Part shown: positions 13,165 through 25,490 of the stretch, piece after piece
Layout of the letters: every line of letters starts with the position of its first letter
How positions within the stretch are numbered: the stretch's first letter is position 1
Origin: Marchantia polymorpha subsp. ruderalis
Taxonomy: Eukaryota > Streptophyta > Marchantiopsida > Marchantiales > Marchantiaceae
DNA: 64,000 bases
Direction: 5' to 3'
Assembly (NCBI GenBank): GCA_037833965.1
Contig: AP031356.1
Span: 2,254,501-2,318,500 of the forward strand
Notes under the pieces: model-generated
Database searches by the model: none
The model's input: the letters and a program-made list of their open reading frames with translations, nothing else
Told to the model about the DNA's origin: nothing
Translations under genes and position numbers: made by a program

Positions 13165-15527
13165 TCACTCGCAGGCTAACTTGGTATCAAAGCTGCTCAA
13201 ACAAATGGCAAATGCCTGGAACGCAGAAAGAGGGTAGCGATAATCCATAGTGAACATATCCTTCCCGATCTTACCAAACTGCAGCAGCACTTTATCATGG
13301 TCGCTTTGATTTTGAGCAGTAGTTTGTGCAGGCTCAGTGGCAGCAACAAGTTGGAAATTTTTTACCGATGCAACTGTCACGCGACCTCGGAAATTCAGAC
13401 ACCAGCACTGAAGCTGTTCATGCCATCGAGGAGCCTTGTTCTTCAGCACCAGGGGTCCGTCCTTCGTCAGGAGACCACTTGAGTATTCACAGTCGGCTGC
13501 ACTGCAGTCTGCAACTGCTGACTTGGACTTTGGAGAAGATAGAAAGCCCGAGTGTGGAATCGTGTCATCGACGTTCATAGTACTAGTAGAGAACTCGGTC
13601 GGAGTGGGTGCGGATCCATTCGGCTCCATGGCGGATGCGGGTATGGTGTGAAGAGTACATTGCATCCGCCTTGGACCCCTAGTACCTAAGACGTTTAACT
13701 CATACGCTATGTGAGCGACATTATAACTACCGGCAGGTACCCTTGGAGAAACTTGTTTGGAACCAATCCGCCTCCCTGCCCTGTTGGTCGAGGCAATGGC
13801 CCCGCTGTGAGGGGGTTGACTATCATAAATGGTGAACTTAGTACCCAGGAAGTTCGATCTGCCACATAACAGCCCAAAAAAGAGTTCAGACTCCAGCAAA
13901 AAAGTCAAAAGCCAAACGTTTCCGTGCATCCTAGACCAATATTCTCCTGGGAAAAACATCTCACGCTGCCCACAGAAATAAGACTGCTATTTCCCACGTG
14001 ATTGGCAATGTAAACACTAGACGCAATGCCTCTTTGTTGAAGCTGCTCAGAACCTATGAAGCAGTTGACTACATTCAAAGGTCTAATCGGTCAGACAAGC
14101 AAATACACAGCCCTCACCGCAGCTTTCCAACATAAGTGTTGCTTCCACGAGACATATCTTCCGCGTCCAAAGAAATAATGTAATCAGTGCTCGTAGCGCG
14201 TCGAAATTTTCGAGCAGCCAAGAGAAATTTTCCATTCTCCATCGAAGCTGGACAATCCACAATGCAGGATTACTCCATCAGTAAACCCTGGGGAGGCAGA
14301 AGTCTAAAACTGAACAGCACAATCTCATAACCAAAAAATTCAATACCACAATTCCACTACAATGCGGCACACAAGAACTCTACGAAAAGATGCGAGTTCA
14401 CCGCCAAAGCTGGTAGAAAGGTAAGGGCGAAAACAGAAATCATTGGAATAATGGACTGCGTAGTAATACTTGGAGGAGTCCCCAGATATAACTGGTAAGT
14501 GGATGTTGTTCTATCACGCCTTATAAAACATTGGACGGTGCTGTCGCGTGGCCCAGGCTGCAAGGTCAAAGAAAACAGGATCAGGAAGAACCGTCGATTC
14601 GACAAAGACAGAAATCAGCATTGTCAGTCCTATTCACCCGCTCTCCCACAGTCGGCTGCGAATGGACCTCTGATATGCGGCCATCTTGCAGGGCACTCAA
14701 TGTACTCACCATAAGTGCCAATACCATAAGCTAGACTCTATAGTTCTCTGAATTCGATAGCCGACAAACATCGCAGAACCAGGAGTAATTAACATCTAAG
14801 AGAACATAAGGATCACTCCAGAAGAGATCCACATGTTACATCCGGATCTAACTGCTACCAGAGATCCACTACAAGATCCAGTCAAATGCAACAAGAGGAA
14901 GGCGACCATCACCTTCCACACACTGTACTAAGTTCTAATGTATCACATTACCCCGCTTGCATTTGGGACGATCCTAAATCTACATGAGACCGAAAACAAT
15001 GGATGGCATGATAACCATGAAGCAAATCCGACGCCGGTTACTGACACAGTAGTGCTTCAATGGCGTAACAGTGAAATCCAAGAATTGTGCATAATGTCGA
15101 CAAGAATCAATCACACCGCAGAAGGGGACATCAGAAATAACCTGGTCGACGGTAACAAACTATAGCTTCTCACCTGCTTCAGCGAAATAGGAAATGTCAA
15201 CTTTCCAGACTGCTCGGGAGTCTTGACAAGCTCCTTAGTTATTTCCCTCCAGCTGCTACATACGGATGCACATGCAACAACGTGCTTGCGACAGGGCCAG
15301 ACACCTTCACTAGATTCCACGCGCTGAATCACATCGCGCAGCAACTCCGGTGGCATACTGGCCCAGCAGCTCTGCTGCTGGAAAAGCTCGACCTTAAGGT
15401 GCGTCTCATCTAAGACGACGCTGCTGGACCGGCCCCTGCTGTGATGGGGGAATTTCACATCGAAGCTACGCCTTGATATGCTTCCGATGCCCCCCTTCAT
15501 CTCCTGGATGATACTTTTGAGGGGCAT
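13165..15527 (-). CDS. TLP: Tubby-like F-box protein (plant TLP), complete coding region, 4 exons
   Basis: Coding exons: 15527-15174, 14557-14470, 14247-14118 and 13858-13165 (stop TGA at 13167-13165). This gives 421 aa, close to the roughly 400 aa of Arabidopsis TLPs. All junctions are GT/AG and keep frame (phases 0, 1, 2). Residues 55-103 form the F-box ([17 protein letters not shown], then [12 protein letters not shown]). Residues 119-421 are the tubby domain, with the conserved GPRD start, the basic run [10 protein letters not shown] near 159-168 that matches the PIP2-binding patch, [34 protein letters not shown] and the C-terminal [15 protein letters not shown]. In this family the F-box joins an SCF ubiquitin ligase through SKP1, and the tubby domain tethers the protein to the plasma membrane. 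The start is the only in-frame ATG before the conserved KSII segment. 5' UTR exons, probably with introns, are not resolved. Confidence 0.95.
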
Positions 15528-16740
15528 CAAGGTAAACTTTTTAAATACACGTCCTAAAAGTGATGAGGAGAACCTGGAGAACACTCTACGAACTGGCTTA
15601 ATGATGTCCTGTGTATGTGGAAGACCTGCAATCCACAACCTCAGCCGAGGCCTTGGCTTCTTAATCTTGGACGTCGTGAGAGACGGAAGCAGATCCCAAC
15701 CACAATTGCCGCTGGTAGCCAGACCCTGACTTCTCTCAAGTTGAGATCGATGAAAGCGCGTGCATCTTCTTACAAAGGCTCCGAATCAGGCGGCTTGAGG
15801 CTCCCCTGTCGTGAACTGATCATTCTGACAACCACCAAACACAGGCTCCGAATAAATAACTCGACCCGCAGACCAACGTCCCGGCAGATACATTACAGCC
15901 ACTGTCAAGGCTAAAACACGACGTCTCCACATCTCACATTCCTACAAGCAGCCTAGAAGCAAAACCGGGGCGCACTCATGGCTCCTATAGCAAATTGAGC
16001 CGGACGCAGACGAACTTACGACTCTAGAGGAGAAACATACCTTGAAGGTAAGCCCCACTTGATGACATGTTGTATCCCTTGCAGAAAGTCCCAAGGAGAG
16101 CAATACCAGCAGAAGTCCTCGGAAGAAGATCAGGTGTAATGGACAAATAAGCCGTGGGTCACTGCAGCTACCCTTTAGGTAACAATTCCCATGTGCCCGA
16201 TGAGAACATAAAACGTATGACCACCGTCGTCAGACGGTCTTCGGTACAAACCCCTGTTGCAGATTTCCGACTCCACGGCGATACACCAGCGAAGATGGCG
16301 GTCATACAAGACCGAACTATAACCGTGCTTCTCTAGTATGGTCTAAGCATCTACAGATCGAGTAGAGGAGCGAAAAAAACTGTTGCAAAGTGATTTCCGG
16401 GATCTAATCACAACTACCTGCCGTCCGGCCCAGTTGAGAGTCTCGAAAGCACAAGTGAGTAATAGTAAGCTTCAGACGTCGAGCTCAATATACATCGAGG
16501 GCTAGAGATCTGGAAACAGCTCGTATCCAAAGCGGAGGACTATAACCTGCTGCAGAGCACTGACTGGAACCGGCGCAGAGGAATCCGTACGCACAGAGAG
16601 CAACCCTGGATAAGATCCGACCAGAAATTGAGATGGTTACAAAGACACGAGGAGGAGGAGGAAGACCTTCGTCACGGTCCAGAATGGCACCCGAAACAGC
16701 AGCAGAAGGGGAGCGCTAATCTGTCCTCCTAGACTAATGA
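15528..16740. promoter_or_regulatory. Probable 5' leader region of the tubby-like gene
   Basis: This is non-coding sequence directly upstream of the TLP start codon on the minus strand. Possible leader acceptors (…TTTTAG|G and …TTGCAG|G, read on the minus strand) occur within about 110 bp of the ATG, so a spliced 5' UTR is plausible, as is common for plant TLPs. No transcription start or TATA box could be fixed. Confidence 0.3.
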
Positions 16741-18540
16741 CCCGCTGCCACCGCACTTCTCAGCCCGCTCGTGGGCTTATCTGCCATGCTCTGAAGGTTC
16801 CCCCTCGCCCCGCCTGTTACACGTCTCCTTCTCCTCCTCCTCCACTCTTCCAGAGCTCCTCCGCCTTCGCCGCTGCTGCTGCTGTATCCGAAGGCCTCGT
16901 CGCTCGCACGGCAGCCCGACGCTCAATGTTCTTTCCGGGCTCGGGTCTGACTTGTGTCTGTCTTTTTTTCGGTTTTCCTCGCACTTTCCTTCGATCTCGT
17001 TCGGAGACACGGGTCCTCTTCAGCGGGCCAGAACCCCGTCGCACAGCACCGCAGATTGTCAAGCAGAAACCTCTTCGTATTCGCCTCCGCAAGCATCAGT
17101 TGTTCTGCTAGGGAAAATAGAGCAAACACCCACACTCGCACACTACGGTGTTCGTCACTTCCCTTCTCACCTATCTTTCTGACCGTCTGCACTTCCGTTC
17201 CAGGCCTTGCAAGCTCGGTTTCGAGGCAAACCTATTAGCACGCCGGCCCGCTCGACCTCTTCTCTTCCTCCTCCTCCTCCTCCCCACTGCTCCGCTTTCC
17301 CTGAAGGCCTTCGTCGTCCAGCCTCCGCCTCGGGCACACGTCTCACTGCCACCCTCTTGCTTCCGGGCTTCCAACCAAAAAACTTCTCCGAACGATTTCT
17401 ACTGCCTAAAACTAGCAACTAGCACACACCGCACGCTTTTCCGGGTCCAATCTGATCGCCTCAATCGATCGACCGACCCGCACCCTCTCCCTCGCTCCCT
17501 CCCTCTCCCACTGGCAATCGGCTGATACTTCTTCGTCGATCCCAGCTGTCACGTTTACTTCCACTTCGTCTCACTCTCTCCCTCCCCTCCCTCCCTCTCA
17601 GCGGCAACAGCACCACCACTTTCGTCAATCCTCCCTCCACTCCATAGCTTTTCCTTTCCCTCGCCTCGCCCCCTCACCCCCCACCCTACCCTCCCCTCCT
17701 CTCGCTCTCTCTCTCTCTCTCTCGCTCGCTCGCGCCCGCCCTCGCTCGTCTCCTGCTCGTGGTCGTCTTCCTCGGGCGTCGTCCCTCATCCCTCCCTCCC
17801 TCCCTCCCTCCTCCTCCTCCTTCCTTCCTTCCTTCCTTCGGTCCGGGCTCCATCATCCCCATCAGCGGCTCGGCTCGGCTCGTATCGGCAAGGTTCGGCA
17901 CGACTCGGCTCGGATCCGCTCCGCTCCGCCGCCCACATCGGAGCGCAATGCTGAGCGCCTCCGGGAGATCGGCTCGGAGAGGCCAGGGCAGGAGCAGGGA
18001 GTCGCAGGACGGACGGATATACGGTTTTTGAACGGGGGAGACAGGGGATCGGCGGTGCGGCCAGTGAAAAATATCCGGCACGGGCCCCCACCGAGGAGGA
18101 TGGGGACGGGGGAGCGCGCAGTCCCGTCAGATTAGGCTTTTGGGTTGGCCAGCTCTCTGACTTTTATCTACCGGCGGAGGCCCGTCGATGCGGGCGATCC
18201 AAGGGCTCGGGGCGGTCACTCGGAGTCTGTTCCGGAACATTTCGACAGGCGCCGCGAGGGTGACCGCGGCCTCGTCCACCGGATAAAAGGTCGCGTCGCG
18301 TGCCCGCGCCTGCTGCTCCTGCTCTCGCTCTCTCTCTCTGACTTCCGCCTCAGGGCGCTTTCCTCTCATCGATTCCCGGCATCGACGACTGGCACTCTGT
18401 CAGACGGAGCGGCGAACTCCCTTCGCAAGGACTTTCCATTCACGCGGTTTTCAGACCGACCTTTCTGCCGTCCCTCGAATTGCCGCTCGCGTACCCTTCC
18501 GGCGGACTCTCCGATGCAGAACCATGTCGTTCCTACAGTA
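16741..18540. promoter_or_regulatory. GC-rich, CT/GA-rich island, probable promoter or leader region
   Basis: The block has high GC and strong strand asymmetry: C/T runs on the plus strand, G/A on the minus. It includes (CT)n at 17700-17745, (CCCT)n, (CTC)n and (TTCC)n at about 17790-17838, and a degenerate CGGCT array at 17864-17915. GA/CT repeats of this kind are typical of plant core promoters and leaders. It may serve the minus-strand tubby-like gene or an unrecognised plus-strand transcript. Overlapping open frames of up to about 140 codons follow from the low stop density of GC-rich DNA and show no family signature. Confidence 0.35.
17700..17838. repeat. CT-rich microsatellite cluster
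   Basis: Successive simple repeats: (CT)n with interspersed CTCG, then after a short gap (CCCT)n, (CTC)n and (TTCC)n. Confidence 0.85.
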
Positions 18541-19850
18541 CACATGCACCAGCTTTATTAAACCTTTATTTTCGGAAATTCGTATTATAAAATAGATCGT
18601 TTATTCTGCGCCTTGGTGCGCCTGTCGTGCTGGCTGTCGTGAGTCGAAAGTTGCCTTGAAGGTTCTTTAATGAAGACCAGGACGAGTCGACGTACGTCTT
18701 TATTATTATTATTATCGACAGCCATCACAAGAAAGGGCTGATGGCAGAGTTTGCACGGACCGGATGCGATGCCCCCGTCCGATCGACGGCTGCCTCCTGC
18801 CCTTGACCGCGGCCCTCGCCGATCTTCGATTTCATTTCCCCGAATTTCCCCGTCCCCCATTTCTTTATCGATTATCGGGACCTGCTAAATTTGGCCATCA
18901 AGGCACATGCTGCTATCGTTGCGATAATCGTAGTTAGTGCCTTCGGTGACCATCACTCTCCGAACGAGGGCCATTAATTCTCCAACGGGACCAACATCAC
19001 GGGCCCGGCGTCTCTCCGTCCAGAAGGCCGCCCGACACGTGTTCGCCCGATCGGTCACCGGTCGCAAACTCGTCCGTCGCTCGGCAGCCGAAGGCGAACG
19101 ATTTCTCGTGTTCGGGTTGCCATCCCCGGCTGCCAATTCCGGCGCGGCCCGGAAACTCGTTTGACACTCGAGTCGGAAATGCGGAATGTGAGCTGCCCTT
19201 GCGTGGATGATCCATCTCCCACGCGTGAGTTCGGCCCATCCGTTGAAACTGGACGGATGTACTTCTGCTTATATCATTATCGGATAACGGGACAGATTTG
19301 TCTCCTTCCTGCCACTGTCTTCAGATCCCACGTGTTTAGTCAAGGCTCTGGCTAATTTACTCGCGCAAGCCCGTATTATAAGCTTCATGCTAAATTATGG
19401 TTATTCTCCTGGTCGTGCTTGAAGCTTCTCATGGCTGAAACCGCGATGTACGTGTCAGAATTGCAGAAAGTCTCGGTGCAAGTCGGTTGACATGGATGGA
19501 TGAATATATGCTGGCCGGGCCATTGGTGTTAGACTAGGTCAACCGGATGAGGTGGGGTTCGCTCGTTCATGTTTACTCCAGGCTAAAGATACACCCGAGA
19601 TCAGGAGCTATAACAACTACTGCAAAATGAACTATATCTTGATTGGAAAGGTCTATCTATCCAGAGCACCCAACTTGGCCACTTTACTTTACTGCTTGCT
19701 GCTGCATTTGCAGCTTTTTGTCCACGTATGCATACAATAAAGATTGTTCAAAATACCAGAGGTGGGAAAACTTTTTGTTTAATATGTTCCGGGACTTGCA
19801 TTCAGTTCGGGTGTAAGTACTCAACTATGGCATATCCGAGTTCTTATTTT
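18541..19850. other. Non-coding GC-normal flank
   Basis: Composition falls gradually from GC-rich to A/T-rich. There is an (ATT)n run near 18700-18715. Open frames are short and overlap on both strands. No feature was recognised. Confidence 0.45.
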
Positions 19851-21048
19851 ATTTCTACATCACGGTCAACTTGCATACTGTAACTAAAGTATCTTGCAGA
19901 TTGCAACATGGATAAAGCCATATGTCCATTACAAAATGATTTTGGCTTTTTAATATCAAGATAAATTAGGTTCGAACTTTACTGAAAACCAGCTGAGTTC
20001 ATTCTACGTGCCAACTATCACATTTTTGCATCAAAAGCGATGAGATATATATGATATTATCTTCGCTTCACATGGAGACCTGTTTTAGAAGGATAGTCTA
20101 CATCACTTTGGTACGGAATATTAAATTTGTACCTTGTGAAAAGTGAAATATTCTCTTTTAAAAAAACCTGAATTGTAAAAACAAGGTTTTTAAAACACAC
20201 ATTCATACAGTAACAAAATTCCTACTTTCATATGATAGATCAGCAAAACTTCGCGACGAGTGAGGAATATCCCTCATACTCTTCAACTAAATTTTCTAAT
20301 TTTTACAACAAATCAAATAAGATATATGACTGTTGAATAATAAATGCCAACTTGTTTACATATAAAAGAAATATCATCTAGACAAAAATTGAAATATTTT
20401 TTTTAAAATAATCTATATTATATTTTGGAAGTAACAAGTAATAATGATATGGTCTAAAAAATGATTTAATTTAAATGTACTTCACTTACTGCAAAATAAA
20501 GATAGAGTTATACAGCCTGTCTTTGCATCATATGATGTGGGACAACATGTCTTTACATCGTTGATAATATAATCTCACAAAACGTATTCAAATATATATT
20601 AACAAATATAAATATATATATCTGAAATTTCTTATGTAATTATGCTATACTTACACTTCACAAAACAAACGAGGGCAAGATTTTAAAAAATGCAAATCAT
20701 CAGAGAAAAACCATTTTGAAACAATATTATAATTTTAGTTTTTTATTATAAACAAATGAAATTAACAAAAATCGAATTGGTGGATATTATTGAGGAAAAT
20801 TTAAGAATTGATTGACTTTTGACACGTTATTCATTTATGAAAGTAGTAAGTTAGTTTATGGGACGAACATTCAAAAGTTTTAATTTTAAAAATTTAACAG
20901 ATCACATAACATTTCTGTATACAAAACATTTGTATAAAACATATATTGAATCTCTTAATCTAAGTCTCAAAAAAATCAATATTTTTCAAAAAACGATAAC
21001 AATAATTAATTCAATTTTTAATATGCTGTATTCAATGCAAGAATAATC

Positions 21049-21052
<4 letters not shown>

Positions 21053-21080
<28 letters not shown>
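21053..21080. repeat. (TA)n microsatellite
   Basis: An uninterrupted AT dinucleotide run of about 14 units, immediately left of the 21092-21151 inverted repeat. Confidence 0.9.
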
Positions 21081-21083
<3 letters not shown>

Positions 21084-21091
21084 CCAGCATA

Positions 21092-21151
21092 TTCAACATG
21101 TTGTAATGATGTTAAGTATCTAGCTATGTAAAATCATTACAACATGTTGAA
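21092..21151. repeat. Inverted repeat, 19-bp perfect arms, 22-nt loop
   Basis: TTCAACATGTTGTAATGAT (21092-21110) pairs exactly with 21133-21151. It could be a small foldback or MITE relic next to the (TA)n tract. It is too short for a typical plant miRNA precursor. Confidence 0.75.
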
Positions 21152-22190
21152 AAAACCAATCACAAAGTTGAATAAATGTATGCAATTGTATTTAATTAAT
21201 GCATTTGTATATGATTTAAACATAGCACCTGTATAAAAACATTTATAAATCATAAAATTAAAAAATACAAATCGAATTTATTTAATCACTGAATACATCA
21301 TATAATATATAAATTATAAAAAGATGTGTAACATTTATAACTCCATAGAATTACATATTAAATAAACATATATGTGTGTGTGTCAACAAATCATATGCAA
21401 CACAACATATTAATCTTATATTAAACTAATTAACTTAAATTGAAATTTGAAAATTTTTTACAAAATAATTCCAATAGTAACTGTATTAATATGTTTCATG
21501 TATGAATTCAAGCTACTGATTTATTTATGATAAATGAAAAAAATAATAAATATTTATATTTATATAGATATAGTACAGCTAATTTATAATATAAAAAACT
21601 AAACACATTTTTCCATATTTATAAAATTCTTATACAAATTTTTAAACGATTTTCATTATTTTTATTACACACACATATATCAAAAATAATTTTAGAAGTA
21701 ATCATCTGATTAAAAAAAATTGATAAATTTATTCCAATATTATCAATAAAAATGAACATCACATGACTTGTCCATTCATTAATTATTAAATGATGGAAAT
21801 AAGAATTTGCGTTAAAAAATGCATCATATTATTTTCCAAACAATTATGATGTTAGACAATACAATATTATGATGTTGAATTGTTCTGTACATGTATTAAA
21901 ATGCTATAAAAAACATATTTTAAATTGTGAAATGAGATGAATTTTTTTATAATATAATAAATATTTACAAATTTTCCTACACACTACATGAATCAACGTA
22001 TCATTATTATTCATTTAATAAGTAATAGATGTTATACTACATCATGCATCTTTAGAAAGAATTGATGATTTTAACTTTAGTTTTAATATTATATTTTTAT
22101 ATAAAAATGGATATTTGCTTATTAAAAAAAAATTAACACATCTTTGAAAAATAATATCAAATTGAGTTTTTTGTAGTCTAAAATTTGACG

Positions 22191-22214
22191 AATAATGTAT
22201 TTGAATACATTATT
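22191..22214. repeat. Inverted repeat, 11-bp arms, 2-nt loop
   Basis: AATAATGTATT (22191-22201) and its exact reverse complement (22204-22214). A/T-only arms make chance occurrence more likely. Confidence 0.6.
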
Positions 22215-23123
22215 TTATGTTATGTTTAAAAATTATGTATATGTTTGTTTTTTATGATATTAAAATATCAACATCTATAAGCATTATGTGATTAGATGTT
22301 AACATTAAAAAACTGATGAATATAAGGTTTTTTATAAATACTATATATATATATTTCTTTTTAAAAAAATAAAATGGATTTAAAATATATATATATATAT
22401 ATATATACTTTTTAATCGTAATCAATGATTGTATTGAACAATGATAAAAAAAAACAATATGATAATCAAGTAGATACACAAAAGAAATATTAGAAAAGAA
22501 ATATACGTGTATATATATATATATATATATCTATTGTTTGAACAATTCATGCTTGTTATTACGACTTTTGCATGAAACATTAACTCTATATACATATAAT
22601 CTCAAAATAGAACTCATTTCTCATATGCTTGTATGATTTTGTTAGTATTAATGTCCAAACATTCATATTTCTGTATGATATATATCTATCTTTATTTATT
22701 ATCAAGCCTCTCTAAATACGGCACATACAGAACTTGAGAGCCAAAGTTCCGTATTTCGTTTTCATAAAAAATTGTATTTACAACATTAATGACTTCGTTC
22801 ATTTTGGAGTCGGTATTAATTAACTAAAACTGCGCTTGACCATTTCAGACATTATTTGTCTTTACGCACAGTTACTTTTGCATACCGCATCGTAAATCAC
22901 CAGAAGTCTGTTTATAGTAATTAAAAGTTATCAAAGATTGAGGCCGTGTTTCGAGTATCCATTCATGATCTGCACTGTCTACTGGCATCGAGAAAATTCC
23001 TCCTCTCCACTTCTTATCACCCACTCTTCGAGAAATCTGTTCCCATCCATATGTTTGTGTAGGTCCAACATCACGACATTGCCAAAGTAATCAACAGAGA
23101 AAGAGAAACCGAGAATGTGGTAA

Positions 23124-23340
23124 GTGGAGTCCGATCATTCCGCAAGAACAAGATGGAGGCAAAAGTAAAGGCAGAGCGAGAGTTTGAACTTTTGTTACTT
23201 TTTTTAGTGTTGTTGTGGGACACATAGAGAGTGGAATCCGATAATTACCCAGGAACAAGATAGTGCGAACGTAATTGACCAAAAGAGTGTGAAACGGGCC
23301 ACACAAAGAGTGGAGCCCGATCATTCTGCAAGAACAAGAC
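23124..23340 (+). repeat. Three diverged direct copies of a ~31-bp motif
   Basis: Copies start at 23124, 23231 and 23310. They share GTGGARYCCGATMATT and end in AGRAACAAGAY. The second and third also share the preceding CACAnAGAGA-like bases. Spacings are 107 and 79 bp. The array lies just upstream of the hAT-like pseudogene, so it may be a subterminal repeat of that element. Subterminal repeats are a known feature of hAT transposons, but the link here is inferred. Confidence 0.6.
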
Positions 23341-23479
23341 GAGTTTGTACTTTGCTTAGTATAGTTTTGGACTTATCTTGCCTGAAAGTTGATGGATTTT
23401 ATCGAACCTGCTTCTAAACGACTCCACAAAACTCTATTTCAACCAAAACATCTATTACAGTATGGTTTGTAAATAGCAA

Positions 23480-25490
23480 GTCGTGATGCTAGATCTTCTG
23501 AAGTAGTGGCGGTTAGGTATAGCTTCTGTGTATGGTTCAGACTCGAAGAACCTACTAAAAAATCCTTTACATCTTGGACATTTGAGGGTCCTCCTTTCAA
23601 AACAGACAACTACATGCAGCATCTTCGCATCAATCATCAGGTGAGGTGGGGAGAGTACCAGAAGCTTTCGACAGAAGATAAGTACAATTATTTTGCAGTT
23701 TTTATTAAAAATGCCAAAACTATTTGTTATTGCATGGAAAATTAGTTTGCAATGACTACTTTTACTTTTAGAGTTTCAATTGTTGACATGATTATAGGAG
23801 ACATGCTCTGGAATGAAAATGATTTATATGCTCAATTTCGAGCAAATGCAATGTCACTCTTTAAACTAACTGAAGATGGCAATTACTGTATTCAATTTAG
23901 CCAGAAAAAACAGTTTGAGTTGGTAACTCGTTTTGTTGCACGAGAAATGTCTTCTTTAATGACTGTTGATGTAGTTCATGATGCAAGAGAGGTATGTGAT
24001 ATTCCTAAACTTGGAATTTGTAGCAAAAATCTGGTTGCTTTTTATGTTACAACTGCATGCGCCATATACATCAAAAATATTGCTCATATACTCCACTCCG
24101 CCTAGACCTTTTCTGTGGCATTTGATGCCTCTTATGACCTACATGGAGTTTTTTGGACTGATGTTCAAATTTGATCTTATCAAAATTCTTCTATTGAAAG
24201 TCTTCACCTTATCATACTTTCTTTTTCTAGTAGACATACAAGATTGGCTATGTTTGAGATGTTTTGCAAGTTGTTTGATGCAGTTTGTACCTTATGGAAA
24301 GACAAGCTTATAGGGTGTTCAACTGATGGTGCTACAAATATGACAGAACATTTATCTAGAGTTGTGACACGTATTAAGATGGTTAGACCATATTTCCTTT
24401 GTGTATGATGTTTGTTGCATCAGAATGATATTGTGATGCAGAAAATTGATAAAACGTTGGTTTTGGATTTCATAAGACTCTGACCTCATTGATTTTTATT
24501 TAACGACGTCAGAAAATTTTGATAGATGAAATGCAAGCTATTTGTTTAAATTTATAGTTGGACCTCTTTGTCACTTGTATCTCGTTTTTTGGTCAAAAGA
24601 AGATATGAAATCGTGAGTTATTTTGAACAAAGTGATGCTTTTCAAAGGGTTCGCAACATGCCTTTATTATCTTGATGTATTTTGATTGCAGTTGTAAGCG
24701 AGTTTTCCAGCCATGTGGTCGAATGTGTGAAAGGTTTACAAGGAAGAAGAACCACTTTGCAATAGCAAAAGTCAGTTCTCCAAGATCTGCTAGCTAACTT
24801 GCAACGTTTTGCATGTGTAGAGCTATTTGGGATTGAGTTAAACTCACCCTTGCGTTTGACATCAATACCTTGGACGAATGACAAGTTAATCATGCCAATC
24901 TGATTGGATTAATTGAATTTCAAAGTCTGTTCGCTATCCAATCATTGGCAGAGCTCGACAAAGAGTCAAAAATTGAAGTGATGCATGCAGTTGGCAACCT
25001 GTTTTTGGAAGCAGTTTGTAATCTTAGTAAGGTAGAAGCTACACGTGATGAGTTGAACCAGGCGGCTTCCACTATTTTGCCACCTTGCTTGCCTCAAGAA
25101 TTTGTAGCTCCAAAGACAAGAAAAGTTGTTCAATCAGTTTTAAAATATCAAGATTGTCTCAAACTTTCTAAGGAACAAGAGGACATAGGTAAAATAGTGG
25201 AAGATTACGATGAGCTTTTGGTTGTTGTAAATAGAGAACATTGTCTTTGGAATGCCTTGAATAGGTTGATTGAGCAATCTGATTTTAGCGAAGCTTGGAG
25301 TACTCTAAATATTAAGAATAGGTTTCCTTGACTTATGGAGTTTGTAGGAGGATTAGCATGTCCATTTCCTAATATTGCAACGGTGAAAAGTGACTTCTCA
25401 ATTTTGAAATGGAAAAAGTACATTCCTAGATAAATTATAACTCCTATTTCTCTTGAGGATATATTCCACTGTCGTCAAATTTGAAGTTTA
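23480..25490 (+). pseudogene. Broken hAT-superfamily transposase
   Basis: Successive segments of one protein appear in order on the plus strand, but in different frames and with internal stops. At about 23560-23700 there is a BED/C2H2-like N-terminal region (MQHLRINHQVRWGEYQKLS). At 23752-24105 there is a stretch with FVAREMSSLMTVDVV. At about 24310-24420 there is the GCSTDGATNM…VVTRI segment, seen in the catalytic core of many plant hAT-like elements, followed by the LHQND equivalent of the conserved LHQ(L)D. At 24945-25331 an open helical segment follows. At about 25336-25485 there is the C-terminal dimerisation-like segment (FVGGLACPFPNIATVKSDF). Stops and shifts, for example at 23745, 24105 and 25331, show that it cannot encode a working transposase. 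Ends and target-site duplication were not found. The superfamily assignment is by recognition of motifs only. Confidence 0.7.

Larger units (their letters stand above)
19851..22900. other. AT-rich desert with (TA)n runs and inverted repeats
   Basis: Very A/T-rich, with TA-dinucleotide runs at about 21053-21080, 22386-22407 and 22510-22532. It holds two inverted repeats (21092-21151 and 22191-22214, listed separately). No coding signal was recognised. Confidence 0.65.
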
